From: Clostridium sp. D53t1_180928_C8
GTDB lineage: Bacteria > Bacillota > Clostridia > Clostridiales > Clostridiaceae
DNA: 50,904 nucleotides
Assembly: GCF_015667795.1 (NCBI RefSeq)
Contig: NZ_JADPEL010000024.1
Coordinates: 1 to 50,904, forward strand
Direction: 5' to 3'
Shown here: in pieces, positions 42,784-50,904 of the stretch
How positions within the stretch are numbered: position 1 is the first letter of the stretch
How the letters are laid out: every line of letters begins with the position of its first letter
The notes under the pieces: generated by a model
The model's input: the letters and a program-made list of their open reading frames with translations, nothing else
Database searches by the model: none
Told to the model about the DNA's origin: nothing
Translations under genes and position numbers: made by a program

Positions 42784-43701
42784 ATGAGAGAATATGATGA
42801 CATAAAATATAGAAGTGAATGGATATCTGTAGAGGAAGTCAATAAAGGATGGTCAGAAGATAAAAAATTTCATATAAGAACTAAGGATAATAAGAATTTA
42901 CTACTTAGAATATGTGATGTATCACAATATGAAAAAAAGAAAAAAGAATTTGAAATTATAAAAGATTTAAATAAAAGAAGTTTAAATATGTCAGTTGCTA
43001 TTGATTATGGTATATGCAATGCTGGAAAATCTGTATATTCATTATACTCGTGGATAAATGGTGAAGATGCTATAGAAAAAATAGATAAGCTTAGCAAAAA
43101 AGAACAATATAATTTAGGGGTTAAATCAGGAAAATATTTAAAAGAAATTCATTGTATTACTGCACCAGAAAATATAGAGAATTGGGAGGAAAGATTTAAT
43201 AAGAAGATAGATAAAAAGATAGAGAATTATAAATCCTGTGGAATTGTTTTAGAAAATGATTATAAGATTATTAAATATCTTGAAGATAATAGAGAACTTT
43301 TAAAAAATAGACCTCAATGCTTTCAACATGGAGATTACCATATAGGAAATATGATAATTACAGATAATAATGAATTGGGAATTATAGATTTTAATAGATT
43401 TGATTATGGTGATCCATGGGAAGAGTTCAATAGAATTGTTTGGTCCGCTGAAGTAAGTCCAGAGTTTGCATCAGGATATATTAATGGATATTTTGAAAAC
43501 AATGTACCCAATGATTTTTTAAAACTAATGCTGCTATATATTTCAAGCAATCAAATAAGTACTGTTGCATGGGCTAAGTCCTTTGGAGAAAAAGAGATTG
43601 ATGTAGCTATAAATCAAACTAAGAGGGTTATTCAATGGTATGATAATTATAAAAATTATATACCTAGTTGGTATATAGAACCTATAAAAATTAGACTATA
43701 G
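42784..43701 (+). CDS. Aminoglycoside phosphotransferase-fold kinase (APH family), substrate unknown
   Basis: 305 aa with a protein-kinase-like APH fold. The catalytic Brenner motif HGDYHIGNM and the metal motif IIDFNRFDYGDPWEEF are both intact. The N-terminal lobe is degenerate, as usual in this family. Such proteins phosphorylate aminoglycosides, choline, macrolides or other small alcohols; nothing in the context points to antibiotic resistance, and no mobile element is near. GGGGGAAG precedes the ATG. The next gene starts 17 bases downstream, so the two are likely co-transcribed. Confidence 0.75.
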   Translation: MREYDDIKYRSEWISVEEVNKGWSEDKKFHIRTKDNKNLLLRICDVSQYEKKKKEFEIIKDLNKRSLNMSVAIDYGICNAGKSVYSLYSWINGEDAIEKIDKLSKKEQYNLGVKSGKYLKEIHCITAPENIENWEERFNKKIDKKIENYKSCGIVLENDYKIIKYLEDNRELLKNRPQCFQHGDYHIGNMIITDNNELGIIDFNRFDYGDPWEEFNRIVWSAEVSPEFASGYINGYFENNVPNDFLKLMLLYISSNQISTVAWAKSFGEKEIDVAINQTKRVIQWYDNYKNYIPSWYIEPIKIRL

Positions 43702-43718
43702 TAGTATAGGAGGCAATA

Positions 43719-44678
43719 ATGATGAGTAATTTAAAGAAAGCTATTTTTGCTGGTGGATGCTTTTGGTGCATGGTAAAACCCTTTGATTCATATGATGGAG
43801 TAAAAAGTGTAGTAGTAGGTTATACAGGTGGAAATATAGTTAATCCAACATATGAACAAGTATGTAGCACAGAAACAGGGCATTATGAAGCTGTAGAAAT
43901 TACATATGATGAAGAGGTTGTTAAGTATGTAGAATTAGTAGAAGCATTCTTCATGAGTATTGATCCAACAGATGAGGGAGGTCAATTTAATGATAGAGGA
44001 AGAAGCTATGAAACAGCTGTGTTTTATGTTGATGAAGAACAAAAGAAAATTGCAGAGGATTATAAATTAAAACTAAATGAAAGTGAAATATTTAATAAAC
44101 CTATAGTTGTAAAAATATTAAAATCAGAGGAGTTTTATCCGGCAGAAGAATATCATCAAGATTATTATAAGAAAAATCCATTTAGATATAAGGCTTATTA
44201 TGTTGGTTCAGGAAGAAAGCAATTTATAGAAGAAGCTTGGAGTATATCAGATAAAAAGAAAGAGGAGCTTAAAGAAAAATTAACACCACTTCAATACAAA
44301 GTTACTCAAGAAAATGGTACTGAACCTCCATTTGTTAATGAATATGATAATCACTTTGAGGAAGGTATATATGTAGATATAGTTACTGGAAAACCACTAT
44401 TTTCATCTAAGGATAAATTTAACTCAGGATGTGGATGGCCAGCTTTTTCAAAGCCTATTAATAATGGGTATGTAAAAGAAAAAGAAGATTTTAGCCATGG
44501 GATGTTTAGAACTGAAGTTAGAAGTAAATCAGGAAATTCCCACTTGGGTCACGTATTTACAGACGGGCCAGAAGAATTAGGTGGATTAAGATATTGCATA
44601 AACTCAGCGGCATTAAAATTTATTCCTAAGGATAAAATGAAAGAATTAGGATATGGGGATTATTGCGATAAGATATAG
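43719..44678 (+). CDS. msrAB: Bifunctional methionine sulfoxide reductase A/B
   Basis: 319 aa. MsrA domain (about 5-165) has the catalytic GCFWC motif, GYTGG and YHQDYY. MsrB domain (about 180-315) has the zinc/structural region [14 protein letters not shown], the signature [13 protein letters not shown] and the catalytic Cys in LRYCINSA. It reduces both S- and R-methionine sulfoxide, using thioredoxin. No signal peptide, so it acts in the cytosol. Two adjacent ATGs (43719, 43722) follow AGGAGG at 43708; the second has the better spacing, and the difference is one residue. A terminator follows. Confidence 0.95.
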   Translation: MMSNLKKAIFAGGCFWCMVKPFDSYDGVKSVVVGYTGGNIVNPTYEQVCSTETGHYEAVEITYDEEVVKYVELVEAFFMSIDPTDEGGQFNDRGRSYETAVFYVDEEQKKIAEDYKLKLNESEIFNKPIVVKILKSEEFYPAEEYHQDYYKKNPFRYKAYYVGSGRKQFIEEAWSISDKKKEELKEKLTPLQYKVTQENGTEPPFVNEYDNHFEEGIYVDIVTGKPLFSSKDKFNSGCGWPAFSKPINNGYVKEKEDFSHGMFRTEVRSKSGNSHLGHVFTDGPEELGGLRYCINSAALKFIPKDKMKELGYGDYCDKI

Positions 44679-44695
44679 GCTTTAATTATGAAAGT

Positions 44696-44730
44696 AACTG
44701 CTCCTTAATATTTACTTAAGGAGCAGTTTA
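44696..44730. terminator. Bidirectional terminator between msrAB and alanine racemase genes
   Basis: AACTGCTCCTTAA and its exact complement pair over a 7-base loop (about 44696-44708 and 44716-44728) between convergent genes. Confidence 0.85.
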
Positions 44731-44733
44731 ATA

Positions 44734-45894
44734 TTATACATTATTTTTTACATGAATTATTTGTCCGTTTTTAATATAAGCTCTAGGAACTCTCTTTTTT
44801 AATAAGCAAAGAACTTCATAGTTTATGCTATCCATGCATTTAGCAAGATTATCAGCATTAAATTTAATTCCATTGCTTTCACCAAGTAATATAACTTCAT
44901 CACCAGGTTTAACATCATCTATATCAGTGACATCAATCATAAATTGATCCATACAAATGTTACCTACTATAGGAGCTAGTTGTCCATTAACAATAACTTT
45001 AGCTTCATGTTTTAAAGTTCTGATATATCCATCGGCATATCCAATAGGAATAGTAGCAATTTTACTTTTTCTAGATGTTTTAAAAGTCCTATTATAGCTA
45101 ATATACATACCACTTTCTAATTCTTTAACATGAGCAATTCTAGCTTTTAATGTTAAAGCTGGTTTAATTGATAAGTTTTCTTTTTCTACTTCATTTGAAG
45201 GATAATATCCATAAAGAATAATTCCAGCTCTTACAGCATCTAAATAGGTATTAGGTAAATCTATAATTGCAGCACTATTAGATGCGTGCTTTAAAGGTAT
45301 ATTAACTCCAGCATCTTCAAGCTTGTTAATAAAGTCATAAATTTGATTAAATTGGTATTGAGTATAATCTTTATCTTTTTCATCTGAACTTGAGAAGTGA
45401 GTAAAGATTCCAATAACATCTAATCCATCTAAAGTACAAATCTCACAAATAGCCTTAAAGCTTTCATCTGTAGGAAGGAAACCAATTCTACCCATACCAG
45501 TATCTAATGCTATATGAACTTTTGCTTTTTTATTAAGACTTAGTGCTAATGATGATAATTCTTTAGCATAATCTAAATCATAAATTGTTTGTTCTATATC
45601 ATAATTAATTAACTCTTCACCTAAATATAATGGAGTGTATCCAAGAATCATTATAGGAGCTGTAATATTATTATTTCTAAGTTCAACTGCTTCAGTAAGC
45701 ATTGCAACAGCTAGTCTTGAAGCTCCATTTTCTAAAAGGCAAGGAGCTACATCTAAAGCACCATGTCCATATGCGTCGGCTTTTACTACAGCCATAACTT
45801 CCTTGTTGCCAGCTAATTTTTTTATATTTCTCATATTATTTGCAAGTGTATCTAAATCTATTTCAGCCCATACAGGTCTCATTATTTTATCCAT
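44734..45894 (-). CDS. alr: Alanine racemase
   Basis: 386 aa. The PLP lysine lies in [10 protein letters not shown] (Lys38), and the second catalytic base, Tyr, lies in YISYNRTF. Family blocks [33 protein letters not shown] and [13 protein letters not shown] are all present. It makes D-alanine for peptidoglycan (and for spore germination control in some species). GAGGTG lies six bases before the ATG at 45894. It is transcribed leftward, convergent with msrAB. Confidence 0.96.
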   Translation of the reverse strand: MDKIMRPVWAEIDLDTLANNMRNIKKLAGNKEVMAVVKADAYGHGALDVAPCLLENGASRLAVAMLTEAVELRNNNITAPIMILGYTPLYLGEELINYDIEQTIYDLDYAKELSSLALSLNKKAKVHIALDTGMGRIGFLPTDESFKAICEICTLDGLDVIGIFTHFSSSDEKDKDYTQYQFNQIYDFINKLEDAGVNIPLKHASNSAAIIDLPNTYLDAVRAGIILYGYYPSNEVEKENLSIKPALTLKARIAHVKELESGMYISYNRTFKTSRKSKIATIPIGYADGYIRTLKHEAKVIVNGQLAPIVGNICMDQFMIDVTDIDDVKPGDEVILLGESNGIKFNADNLAKCMDSINYEVLCLLKKRVPRAYIKNGQIIHVKNNV

Positions 45895-45959
45895 TATTGC
45901 ACCTCGAATTTAATTATCTCTTACTATCATTGTAATAAAAATATTAGAAAATGATAAGT

Positions 45960-45998
45960 ACCACTAGAGATATAAATTTTAGTAATAGTGGTTCTTTT
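45960..45998. terminator. Terminator-like hairpin upstream of bioA
   Basis: ACCACTA (45960-45966) pairs with TAGTGGT (45986-45992), followed by TCTTTTTG on the plus strand. No plus-strand gene ends here, so its role is unclear; it may insulate bioA or reflect a lost gene. Confidence 0.45.
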
Positions 45999-46000
45999 TG

Positions 46001-46034
46001 ATTGTTAACTAATTCGAATAGTTTGATTTACAAT
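46001..46034 (+). promoter_or_regulatory. BirA-like biotin operator before bioA
   Basis: ATTGTTAAC (46001-46009) and ATTTACAAT (46026-46034) form an imperfect inverted repeat like the Gram-positive BirA site TTGTTAAC-n15-GTTAACAA; spacing is 16 and the right arm has two mismatches. TACAAT at its right end could be the -10 box. Biotin-BirA would repress bioA. Confidence 0.5.
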
Positions 46035-46104
46035 ATATTTGATAGGTGATACAATTAGAGAAGTTGTTAAGAAAATTATAATGAGTATTTTAGGGGGAAT
46101 TAAT

Positions 46105-47448
46105 ATGAATTTACAGGAAAAGGACTTAAAGTACATTTGGCATCCATGCTCACAAATGAAAGACTATGAAGAATTACCACCTATAGTTATAAAAAGAGGA
46201 AGTGGAGTATATCTTTATGATGATACTGGAAAAGAATATATAGATATAATAAGCTCATGGTGGTGTAATCTTTTAGGTCATTGTAATCCTAAGATAAATT
46301 TAGCAATAAAAAGGCAATTAGATTCTTTAGAACATGTTATATTTGCGAATTTTACACATGAAACTGCTATTAAACTATGTGAAGAGCTAGTTAAAGTAGT
46401 ACCAAAGGGCCTTACAAAATTTAATTTCTCTGATAATGGTTCTGCATCTGTTGAATGTGCTTTAAAAATGAGCTTTCAATATCAACAGCAAACAGGAAAT
46501 ACTAAAAAGAAGGGCTTTATGTGTTTAGCTGATGGATATCATGGAGAAACTATTGGGGCGTTATCTGTAGGAAGTATGGATTTATATACAGAAATATATA
46601 AACCAATGTTAATGGATACTATTCATATAGAAGCACCTGATTGTTATCGATGTATTTATGGTAAAAACAGAGAAGACTGTAATTGTGAATGTTTTAAAAA
46701 AGCAGAAGAAGCATTTGAAAGACATGGAGAAAATACTTGTGCAATTATTATAGAGCCATTAGTTCAAGGAAGTGCAGGAATGAGGATATATCCAGCATTA
46801 TATTTAAAAAAATTACGTAAGATTTGTGATGAGTATGGAGTTATATTAATTGCAGATGAAATTGCTACTGGATTTGGTAGAACGGGTAAAATGTTTGCAT
46901 TTGATCACGCAGATATTAGTCCAGATATAATGTGTGTATCAAAAGGTCTTACTGGAGGATATATGCCTATGGCAATAACTATAACAACAGATGAAATATA
47001 TAATGCTTTTTATGATGATTATAATAAAGGGAAAGCTTTTATGCATAGTCATACATATAGCGGAAATCCGCTAGGTTGCTCAGCAGCTTTAGAAGTTCAG
47101 AAAATTTTAAGAGAAGATAATATTTTAGAGGGAGCTTCTGTAACAGCTAAGTATTTAAGACAGAAATTAAGAGATTCTTTAATAGAGCATCCTAATATAG
47201 GTGAAATACGTAGTATTGGATTGATTAATGCTATTGAACTTGTTAAAGATAAAAATACGAAAGAAAGATTTGATAGTAAATTAAGAGTTGGTTATGAAGT
47301 ATATAAAGAGGCTTTAAAAAATGGTTTAATTCTTCGTCCACTAGGAAATGTTCTATATTTTAATCCTCCACTTAATATAAATAATAATGAAATTGATAAA
47401 GCAATTAATATATGTAGAGATGCTATTTTTAAAACATTAGATAGGTAA
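46105..47448 (+). CDS. bioA: Adenosylmethionine-8-amino-7-oxononanoate aminotransferase
   Basis: 447 aa, a class III PLP aminotransferase of the BioA type: WHPCSQMKDYE at the start, SSWWCNLLGHCNP, FSDNGSASVECALKM, GYHGETIGALSVG, IADEIATGFGRTG and the PLP lysine in VSKGLTGGYMPMA, HSHTYSGNPLGC. It converts KAPA to DAPA in biotin synthesis. I start it at the ATG at 46105 after AGGGGGAAT; the upstream in-frame ATG at 46039 has no site. No other bio gene is adjacent; a Cys-rich insert (CYRCIYGKNREDCNCEC) lies mid-protein. A BirA-like operator lies 70-100 bases upstream. Confidence 0.93.
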   Translation: MNLQEKDLKYIWHPCSQMKDYEELPPIVIKRGSGVYLYDDTGKEYIDIISSWWCNLLGHCNPKINLAIKRQLDSLEHVIFANFTHETAIKLCEELVKVVPKGLTKFNFSDNGSASVECALKMSFQYQQQTGNTKKKGFMCLADGYHGETIGALSVGSMDLYTEIYKPMLMDTIHIEAPDCYRCIYGKNREDCNCECFKKAEEAFERHGENTCAIIIEPLVQGSAGMRIYPALYLKKLRKICDEYGVILIADEIATGFGRTGKMFAFDHADISPDIMCVSKGLTGGYMPMAITITTDEIYNAFYDDYNKGKAFMHSHTYSGNPLGCSAALEVQKILREDNILEGASVTAKYLRQKLRDSLIEHPNIGEIRSIGLINAIELVKDKNTKERFDSKLRVGYEVYKEALKNGLILRPLGNVLYFNPPLNINNNEIDKAINICRDAIFKTLDR

Positions 47449-47520
47449 TATTTTAAGATTGTTTATTAAGATGAAAAATGATATTATAAGTAAAAAACCT
47501 AAGTAAAAGGATGAGATATA

Positions 47521-48756
47521 ATGTCAATAAAATATAAAAAACCAGAGCTTTTAGCACCTGCTGGAAGTCTTGAAAAGTTAAAAATTGCTTTTCAATATGG
47601 AGCTGATGCAGTTTATTTCGGTGGAGAAGCATTTTCACTAAGAGCAGCAGCACAAAATTTTTCATTTGAAGAAATAAAAGAAGGCGCAGAACTTGCTCAT
47701 AGTTTAGGTAAAAAAATATATTGTACAGTAAATGTAATGCCAAGAAATGAAGGTATAGAAAAACTACCAGAGTTTTTAAAAAGCCTTGAAGAAGCTAAGG
47801 TTGATGCAGTCTTAGTATCAGATCTTGGAGTTTTTAGAACTGTTCAAAAACATACTAATTTACCTATACATATAAGTACACAAGCTAATACAGTAAATTA
47901 TGAAGGCTGCAACATGTGGCATGATTTAGGTGCAGAGCGTGTAGTTTTAGCTAGAGAATGTTCATTAAAGGAAATTAAAGAGATAAGAGAACATATTCCA
48001 GAAGAATTAGAGCTAGAAGTATTTGTTCATGGAGCTATGTGTATGTCATACTCAGGAAGATGTTTACTTTCAAGTTATATGACAGGAAGAGATTCTAATA
48101 GAGGGGCTTGTGCACAAAGCTGTAGATGGAAATATTCTTTAGTAGAAGAAAAGAGACCAAATCAATATTTCCCTATTGAAGAAGATCAACATGGTACATA
48201 TATAATGAATTCTAAAGATTTATGTATGATAGAACATTTACCAGAGCTTTTAGAAGCAGGAATTTCTTCATTAAAAATTGAAGGTAGAAATAAAAGTGAA
48301 TACTATGTTGCAATAGTTGTTAATGCATATAGAAAAGCAATAGATTTATATTATGAAGATCCGGAAAATTATAAATTACCTAAAGTTTTAAGAGATGAAA
48401 TGTATAAGGTGAGTCATAGAGAATATAATACAGGTTTCTTCTTTAATGAGCCTAAAAATGATGCAATTATTTATCATACAAATGATCATGTTAGAGAGTA
48501 TGATGTTGTTGCTATAGTGCATGAATATGATGAAGAAAGTCAAATTGCACTATGTAAGCAAAGAAATAAATTTGTAAAGGGCGATAAAGTTGAAATTTTA
48601 TCTCCAGATACAGTAGGAGAAAGCTTTATAGTTGAAGAACTTTATAATGAAGAGGGAGAAGCTATTGAAGGTTGTCCACATCCAGGTATGATGTGTAAAG
48701 TAAAAGTACCATTTAAGGTTAGTAAGAATAGCTTCATAAGAAAAGAATTGGTTTAA
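47521..48756 (+). CDS. Peptidase U32-family protein, probable tRNA uridine hydroxylation protein (TrhP/YrrO type)
   Basis: 411 aa. Begins KPELLAPAGSLEKLKIAFQYGADAVYFGGEAFSLRA, the U32 hallmark. It has the Fe-S cysteines of the RlhA/TrhP branch (CMSYSGRCLLS, CAQSCRW) and the EGRNKSEYYVA block, and the C-terminal beta-barrel domain ends in MCKVKVPF. Close in size and sequence to B. subtilis YrrO (TrhP2), which with prephenate installs 5-hydroxyuridine at tRNA position 34. Older annotation as a collagenase-like protease is probably wrong. No TrhP1 partner gene is next to it in this window. Ribosome site AAGGATGAG. Confidence 0.85.
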   Translation: MSIKYKKPELLAPAGSLEKLKIAFQYGADAVYFGGEAFSLRAAAQNFSFEEIKEGAELAHSLGKKIYCTVNVMPRNEGIEKLPEFLKSLEEAKVDAVLVSDLGVFRTVQKHTNLPIHISTQANTVNYEGCNMWHDLGAERVVLARECSLKEIKEIREHIPEELELEVFVHGAMCMSYSGRCLLSSYMTGRDSNRGACAQSCRWKYSLVEEKRPNQYFPIEEDQHGTYIMNSKDLCMIEHLPELLEAGISSLKIEGRNKSEYYVAIVVNAYRKAIDLYYEDPENYKLPKVLRDEMYKVSHREYNTGFFFNEPKNDAIIYHTNDHVREYDVVAIVHEYDEESQIALCKQRNKFVKGDKVEILSPDTVGESFIVEELYNEEGEAIEGCPHPGMMCKVKVPFKVSKNSFIRKELV

Positions 48757-48787
48757 AGCTGAATATATAATTTAATATTTAATAATT

Positions 48788-48846
48788 AACCACAATGTAT
48801 AATGAAAGGTATGATAGTACTAATCATTACGCATTGTGGTTTTAGT
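48788..48846 (+). terminator. Hairpin terminator after the U32-family gene
   Basis: AACCACAATG (48788-48797) pairs with CATTGTGGTT (48832-48841), inner ATGA/TCAT pairing helps, and TTTAGTATTTTAT follows. The rest of the gap to 48978 is AT-rich, with nothing else seen. Confidence 0.75.
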
Positions 48847-48978
48847 ATTTTATACGAAATTTATAATTATGAGATAAATTATTGATAATAAAATGTTGTT
48901 GTATATAATTACAGTGTAGGAATAAAAAGGTTGTTAATTATAAATATATAATAAAGTTTAATTTGTGAGAGGGTAGAA

Positions 48979-50331
48979 ATGAGTGAAAGAGAAAAAAGTT
49001 TATTAAAAAAATTACTATTAATAGCAATACCGATAGCAATACAAAATCTTATTAATGTTGGGGTAAGTGTAACTGATACATTAATGATAGGAAATATAGA
49101 TGAGTTACAGTTAGCTGGAATTTCACAGGCAAATCAGCCATATTTCATTTTTACAACATTAATTTTTGGACTAGCATCCGGAGCTATGGTTTTAAATTCA
49201 CAATATTGGGGTAAAGAAGATACTAATTCAATAAAATCAATTATGGCATTTATGATGAGAATAGCCGTTGTAGGTGGATTACTAGGCTCTATAGTAGTAC
49301 TAGCTTTTCCAAAACAGGTAGTATCAATTTTTACCAATGAACATATGGTTATAGAATATGGTGCTAGATACATAAAAATTGTAGGTATTTCATATATATT
49401 TTCTGCTTTTACAGGCGTTTACTTAATGGGACTTAGAAGTATACAGAATGTTAAAATATCTATGTATATATATGGTTTGTCTTTTGTATTAAATGTATTT
49501 TTAAATTATATTTTAATTTTTGGTCATTTGGGCATGCCACGATTAGAAATTCAAGGGGCAGCAGTAGCAACACTAATAAGTAGAATATTTGAAAGCTTAT
49601 TAGTGATTATATATATGTATAAATTTGAAAATCAAATTGGATATAAATTAAAAGATATATGCAGAAAAACTCGTATGTATTGGAGAAGTATAGCAAGGTA
49701 TAGTTTACCGGTTCTATTAAGTGAAATAAACTGGGGGCTAGGAATTTCGGTACAAGCAGCTATAATTGGAAGATTAGGATCAAATGTAATAGCTGCAAAT
49801 AGTTTTATTAATGTATTTCAACAATTAGCAGGTATTGCGATTATGGGATTTGGTGGAGGAGCAGCTATAATTGTAGGAAACCTTATTGGAGAAGGTAAAA
49901 AACATGAGAAAGAAGTTTTAAATTTTTCAAAGCTTTTAGTAAAGCTTAGCTTTTTATTAGGAATAATCATTGTTATTGGAATAATATTAATAAGGCCAAT
50001 ATCACCATCTTTTATAAAGGCATCTAATGAAACAGCGAAACTAATAAAAGATATGTTGTATGTATCTGCATTTTTGTTATTATTTCAATCAGTTACAGTT
50101 ACAACTTTGGCAGGTGTCTTAAGAGGGGCTGGAGATACTGTATTTTGTGCTATAAATGATGTTGTAACATTATGGGTATTAAAGATAGTTTTAGGTATTA
50201 CTTGTGCATTTGTATTAAAGCTTAATCCGGTATTAGTATATCTAATTTTATCAAGTGACGAATTCTTTAAGACATTAGTTACTGTTCCAAGGATTTGGAA
50301 GGGAAAATGGATTCATTATACTACGATATAA
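48979..50331 (+). CDS. MATE-family multidrug efflux transporter
   Basis: 450 aa with 12 membrane segments in two related halves. Each half starts with the family pattern (NLINVGVSVTDTLMIG in the first; EINWGLGISVQAAIIGRLG in the second), and LRGAGDTVFCAINDVVTLW sits in the C-terminal part. Exports cationic drugs or metabolites, driven by Na+ or H+. Single gene, ribosome site GAGAGGG. No local regulator is seen. It is the last protein gene before the rRNA operon. Confidence 0.9.
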   Translation: MSEREKSLLKKLLLIAIPIAIQNLINVGVSVTDTLMIGNIDELQLAGISQANQPYFIFTTLIFGLASGAMVLNSQYWGKEDTNSIKSIMAFMMRIAVVGGLLGSIVVLAFPKQVVSIFTNEHMVIEYGARYIKIVGISYIFSAFTGVYLMGLRSIQNVKISMYIYGLSFVLNVFLNYILIFGHLGMPRLEIQGAAVATLISRIFESLLVIIYMYKFENQIGYKLKDICRKTRMYWRSIARYSLPVLLSEINWGLGISVQAAIIGRLGSNVIAANSFINVFQQLAGIAIMGFGGGAAIIVGNLIGEGKKHEKEVLNFSKLLVKLSFLLGIIIVIGIILIRPISPSFIKASNETAKLIKDMLYVSAFLLLFQSVTVTTLAGVLRGAGDTVFCAINDVVTLWVLKIVLGITCAFVLKLNPVLVYLILSSDEFFKTLVTVPRIWKGKWIHYTTI

Positions 50332-50666
50332 AAAATAAATAGAATAATGTATAGTTAAAGAGATTTTATTAGAATTAATATTAAATGTGTAGGTAATAAG
50401 GAATCAAATATGATTTTAAATATTAATTTTTAAAGAAGTAATATTTAATAATTGGGAGAGTTAATGGAAATATAGGATTATTTATATTAAACTATACCTA
50501 GTGTATCAATAGTAGAATAATAAAGAAAATAGTATTAAAAGATAGAATTATAGGAATAATTTGATTTAAATGATTAATTTTAATAATTATAATAGGTAAA
50601 TCATGATAAGATAAATCTCGTCGCTGATGACATACGTTAATTAACGAATCAGAAGTGATGAGATTT
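50332..50666 (+). other. Gene-free AT-rich stretch ending in a large hairpin before the rRNA promoter
   Basis: No convincing gene or T-tailed terminator is seen from 50332 to 50610. At 50613-50666 a three-part hairpin can form: AAATCTCGTC/GATGAGATTT outer stem (one wobble), CTGAT/ATCAG inner stem and a palindromic CGTTAATTAACG tip. It stands 37 bases before the rRNA -35 and may terminate incoming transcripts. Confidence 0.5.
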
Positions 50667-50702
50667 CTTAAGATAACATGAAAAAAACTTTTCAAAAAGT
50701 TG

Positions 50703-50731
50703 TTGACATGAATCGGCAAGAATGATAAGAT
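50703..50731 (+). promoter_or_regulatory. rRNA operon promoter
   Basis: TTGACA (50703-50708) and TAAGAT (50726-50731) are 17 bp apart; the -35 is a perfect consensus. A-rich tracts just upstream (AAAAAAACTTTTCAAAAAG) suit an UP element. Confidence 0.85.
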
Positions 50732-50737
50732 AAGGAA

Positions 50738-50862
50738 GTCGCTTCGGTGCGACAGAGTAAATGGTCTTTGAAAATTGAACAGAATATAGTTAAAGTAAAC
50801 CAGCAATTCTTTTGAGAGTCTTAAAACAAGACTCAAAGTAATTTGAGCAAATGATTAAACTT
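50738..50862 (+). other. rRNA leader with antitermination boxes and processing stem
   Basis: It contains a boxB-like hairpin GTCGC-TTCGGT-GCGAC (50738-50753), then GGTCTTTGAAAATTGAAC (50763-50780), the conserved Firmicutes leader with the boxA-like TCTTTG. A GAGTCTT/AAGACTC stem (50816-50822, 50828-50834) follows, probably part of processing before 16S. Confidence 0.75.
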
Positions 50863-50904
50863 TTTAGTGAGAGTTTGATCCTGGCTCAGGACGAACGCTG
50901 GCGG
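50863..50904 (+). rRNA. 16S ribosomal RNA, 5' end only
   Basis: The universal AGAGTTTGATCCTGGCTCAG starts at 50870 (E. coli position 8), followed by GACGAACGCTGGCGG. The mature end is therefore near 50863, and the gene continues beyond the window. Confidence 0.97.

Noticed and set aside
42784-43701. Acquired aminoglycoside resistance gene
   Set aside because: The fold matches APH, but base composition is like the neighbours, no mobile element is near, and the family has many other substrates.
33630-44678. CcdA-thioredoxin fusion as direct partner of MsrAB
   Set aside because: MsrAB has no signal peptide and is 9 kb away in a different unit, so the link is only general redox chemistry.
45635-45913. 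Plus-strand frame opposite alanine racemase
   Set aside because: Antisense shadow of a very well conserved gene.
50498-50836. Minus-strand frame of 112 codons before the 16S gene
   Set aside because: It runs through the rRNA promoter, hairpin and leader boxes and has no ribosome site.

Overview
The window is a stretch of chromosome from a low-GC, spore-forming anaerobe of the Clostridium sensu stricto type. Supporting signs are very AT-rich DNA with A/T-ending codons, GGAGG-type ribosome binding sites, a CotF-like spore coat protein, LPXTG surface proteins with class C sortases, a sigma-54-controlled purine degradation cluster, and a clostridial-looking rRNA leader running into the 5' end of a 16S gene at the right edge. 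I see no phage, insertion sequence, CRISPR array or tRNA gene. The gut is a likely habitat, inferred from the urate cluster, pectinesterase and pili.

Layout. (1) 1-2.9 kb: coat protein with a 16-codon CAA repeat, HAD phosphatase, a cysteine-less HMA-fold protein, a CPBP membrane protease. (2) 2.9-12.9 kb: an iron/heme acquisition region. A divergent AraC-type regulator faces an operon with a helically phased direct repeat and a Fur box in its promoter. The operon encodes a four-NEAT LPQTG protein, a one-NEAT membrane protein, an IsdE-like heme-binding lipoprotein, its permease and ATPase, and an FMN-binding protein. Behind a very long terminator hairpin follows a second unit: membrane 4Fe-4S protein, second FMN-binding protein and ApbE flavin transferase. 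(3) 13-19.5 kb: an OmpR/histidine-kinase pair, then a probable cyclic-di-GMP-II riboswitch in front of a 1329-aa LPXTG-anchored pectinesterase. (4) 19.5-33.5 kb: a 59-aa CxxC protein gene that is easily missed; a sigma-54 activator; a repeated palindrome and a textbook -24/-12 promoter; then ygeY, ygeW, carbamate kinase, an NCS2 purine permease, diaminopropionate ammonia-lyase, ssnA, a PreA-like Fe-S oxidoreductase and a molybdenum hydroxylase. This matches the anaerobic uric acid/purine degradation clusters described in gut bacteria. (5) 33.6-41.8 kb: a CcdA-thioredoxin fusion, then a sortase-assembled pilus locus (tip adhesin, major pilin, two class C sortases) with two matching cre-like sites. 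(6) 42-50.3 kb: UDG-like protein, APH-fold kinase, MsrAB, alanine racemase, BioA behind a BirA-like operator, a U32-family tRNA hydroxylation protein, a MATE transporter. (7) 50.3-50.9 kb: rRNA promoter, leader and 16S start.

The genes form several working systems. Heme would be captured by NEAT domains, passed to the IsdE-like lipoprotein and imported; the adjoining flavin/Fe-S chain could supply electrons outside the membrane to that process. Urate would enter by the permease and be dismantled to pyruvate, ammonia and carbamoyl phosphate, the last giving ATP through carbamate kinase. CcdA-thioredoxin could supply reducing power for extracytoplasmic thiols.

The strongest candidates for something new are: (a) five NEAT domains that all lack the YxxxY heme motif but carry a pair of methionines 75-78 residues apart, next to a flavinylated electron-transfer module; (b) an NCS2 permease in which two functionally essential carboxylates are replaced by their amides; (c) the riboswitch/terminator arrangement on the pectinesterase gene; (d) the twin operator-like sites on the pilus genes. 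All functional statements are from reading the sequence; no database search was possible.
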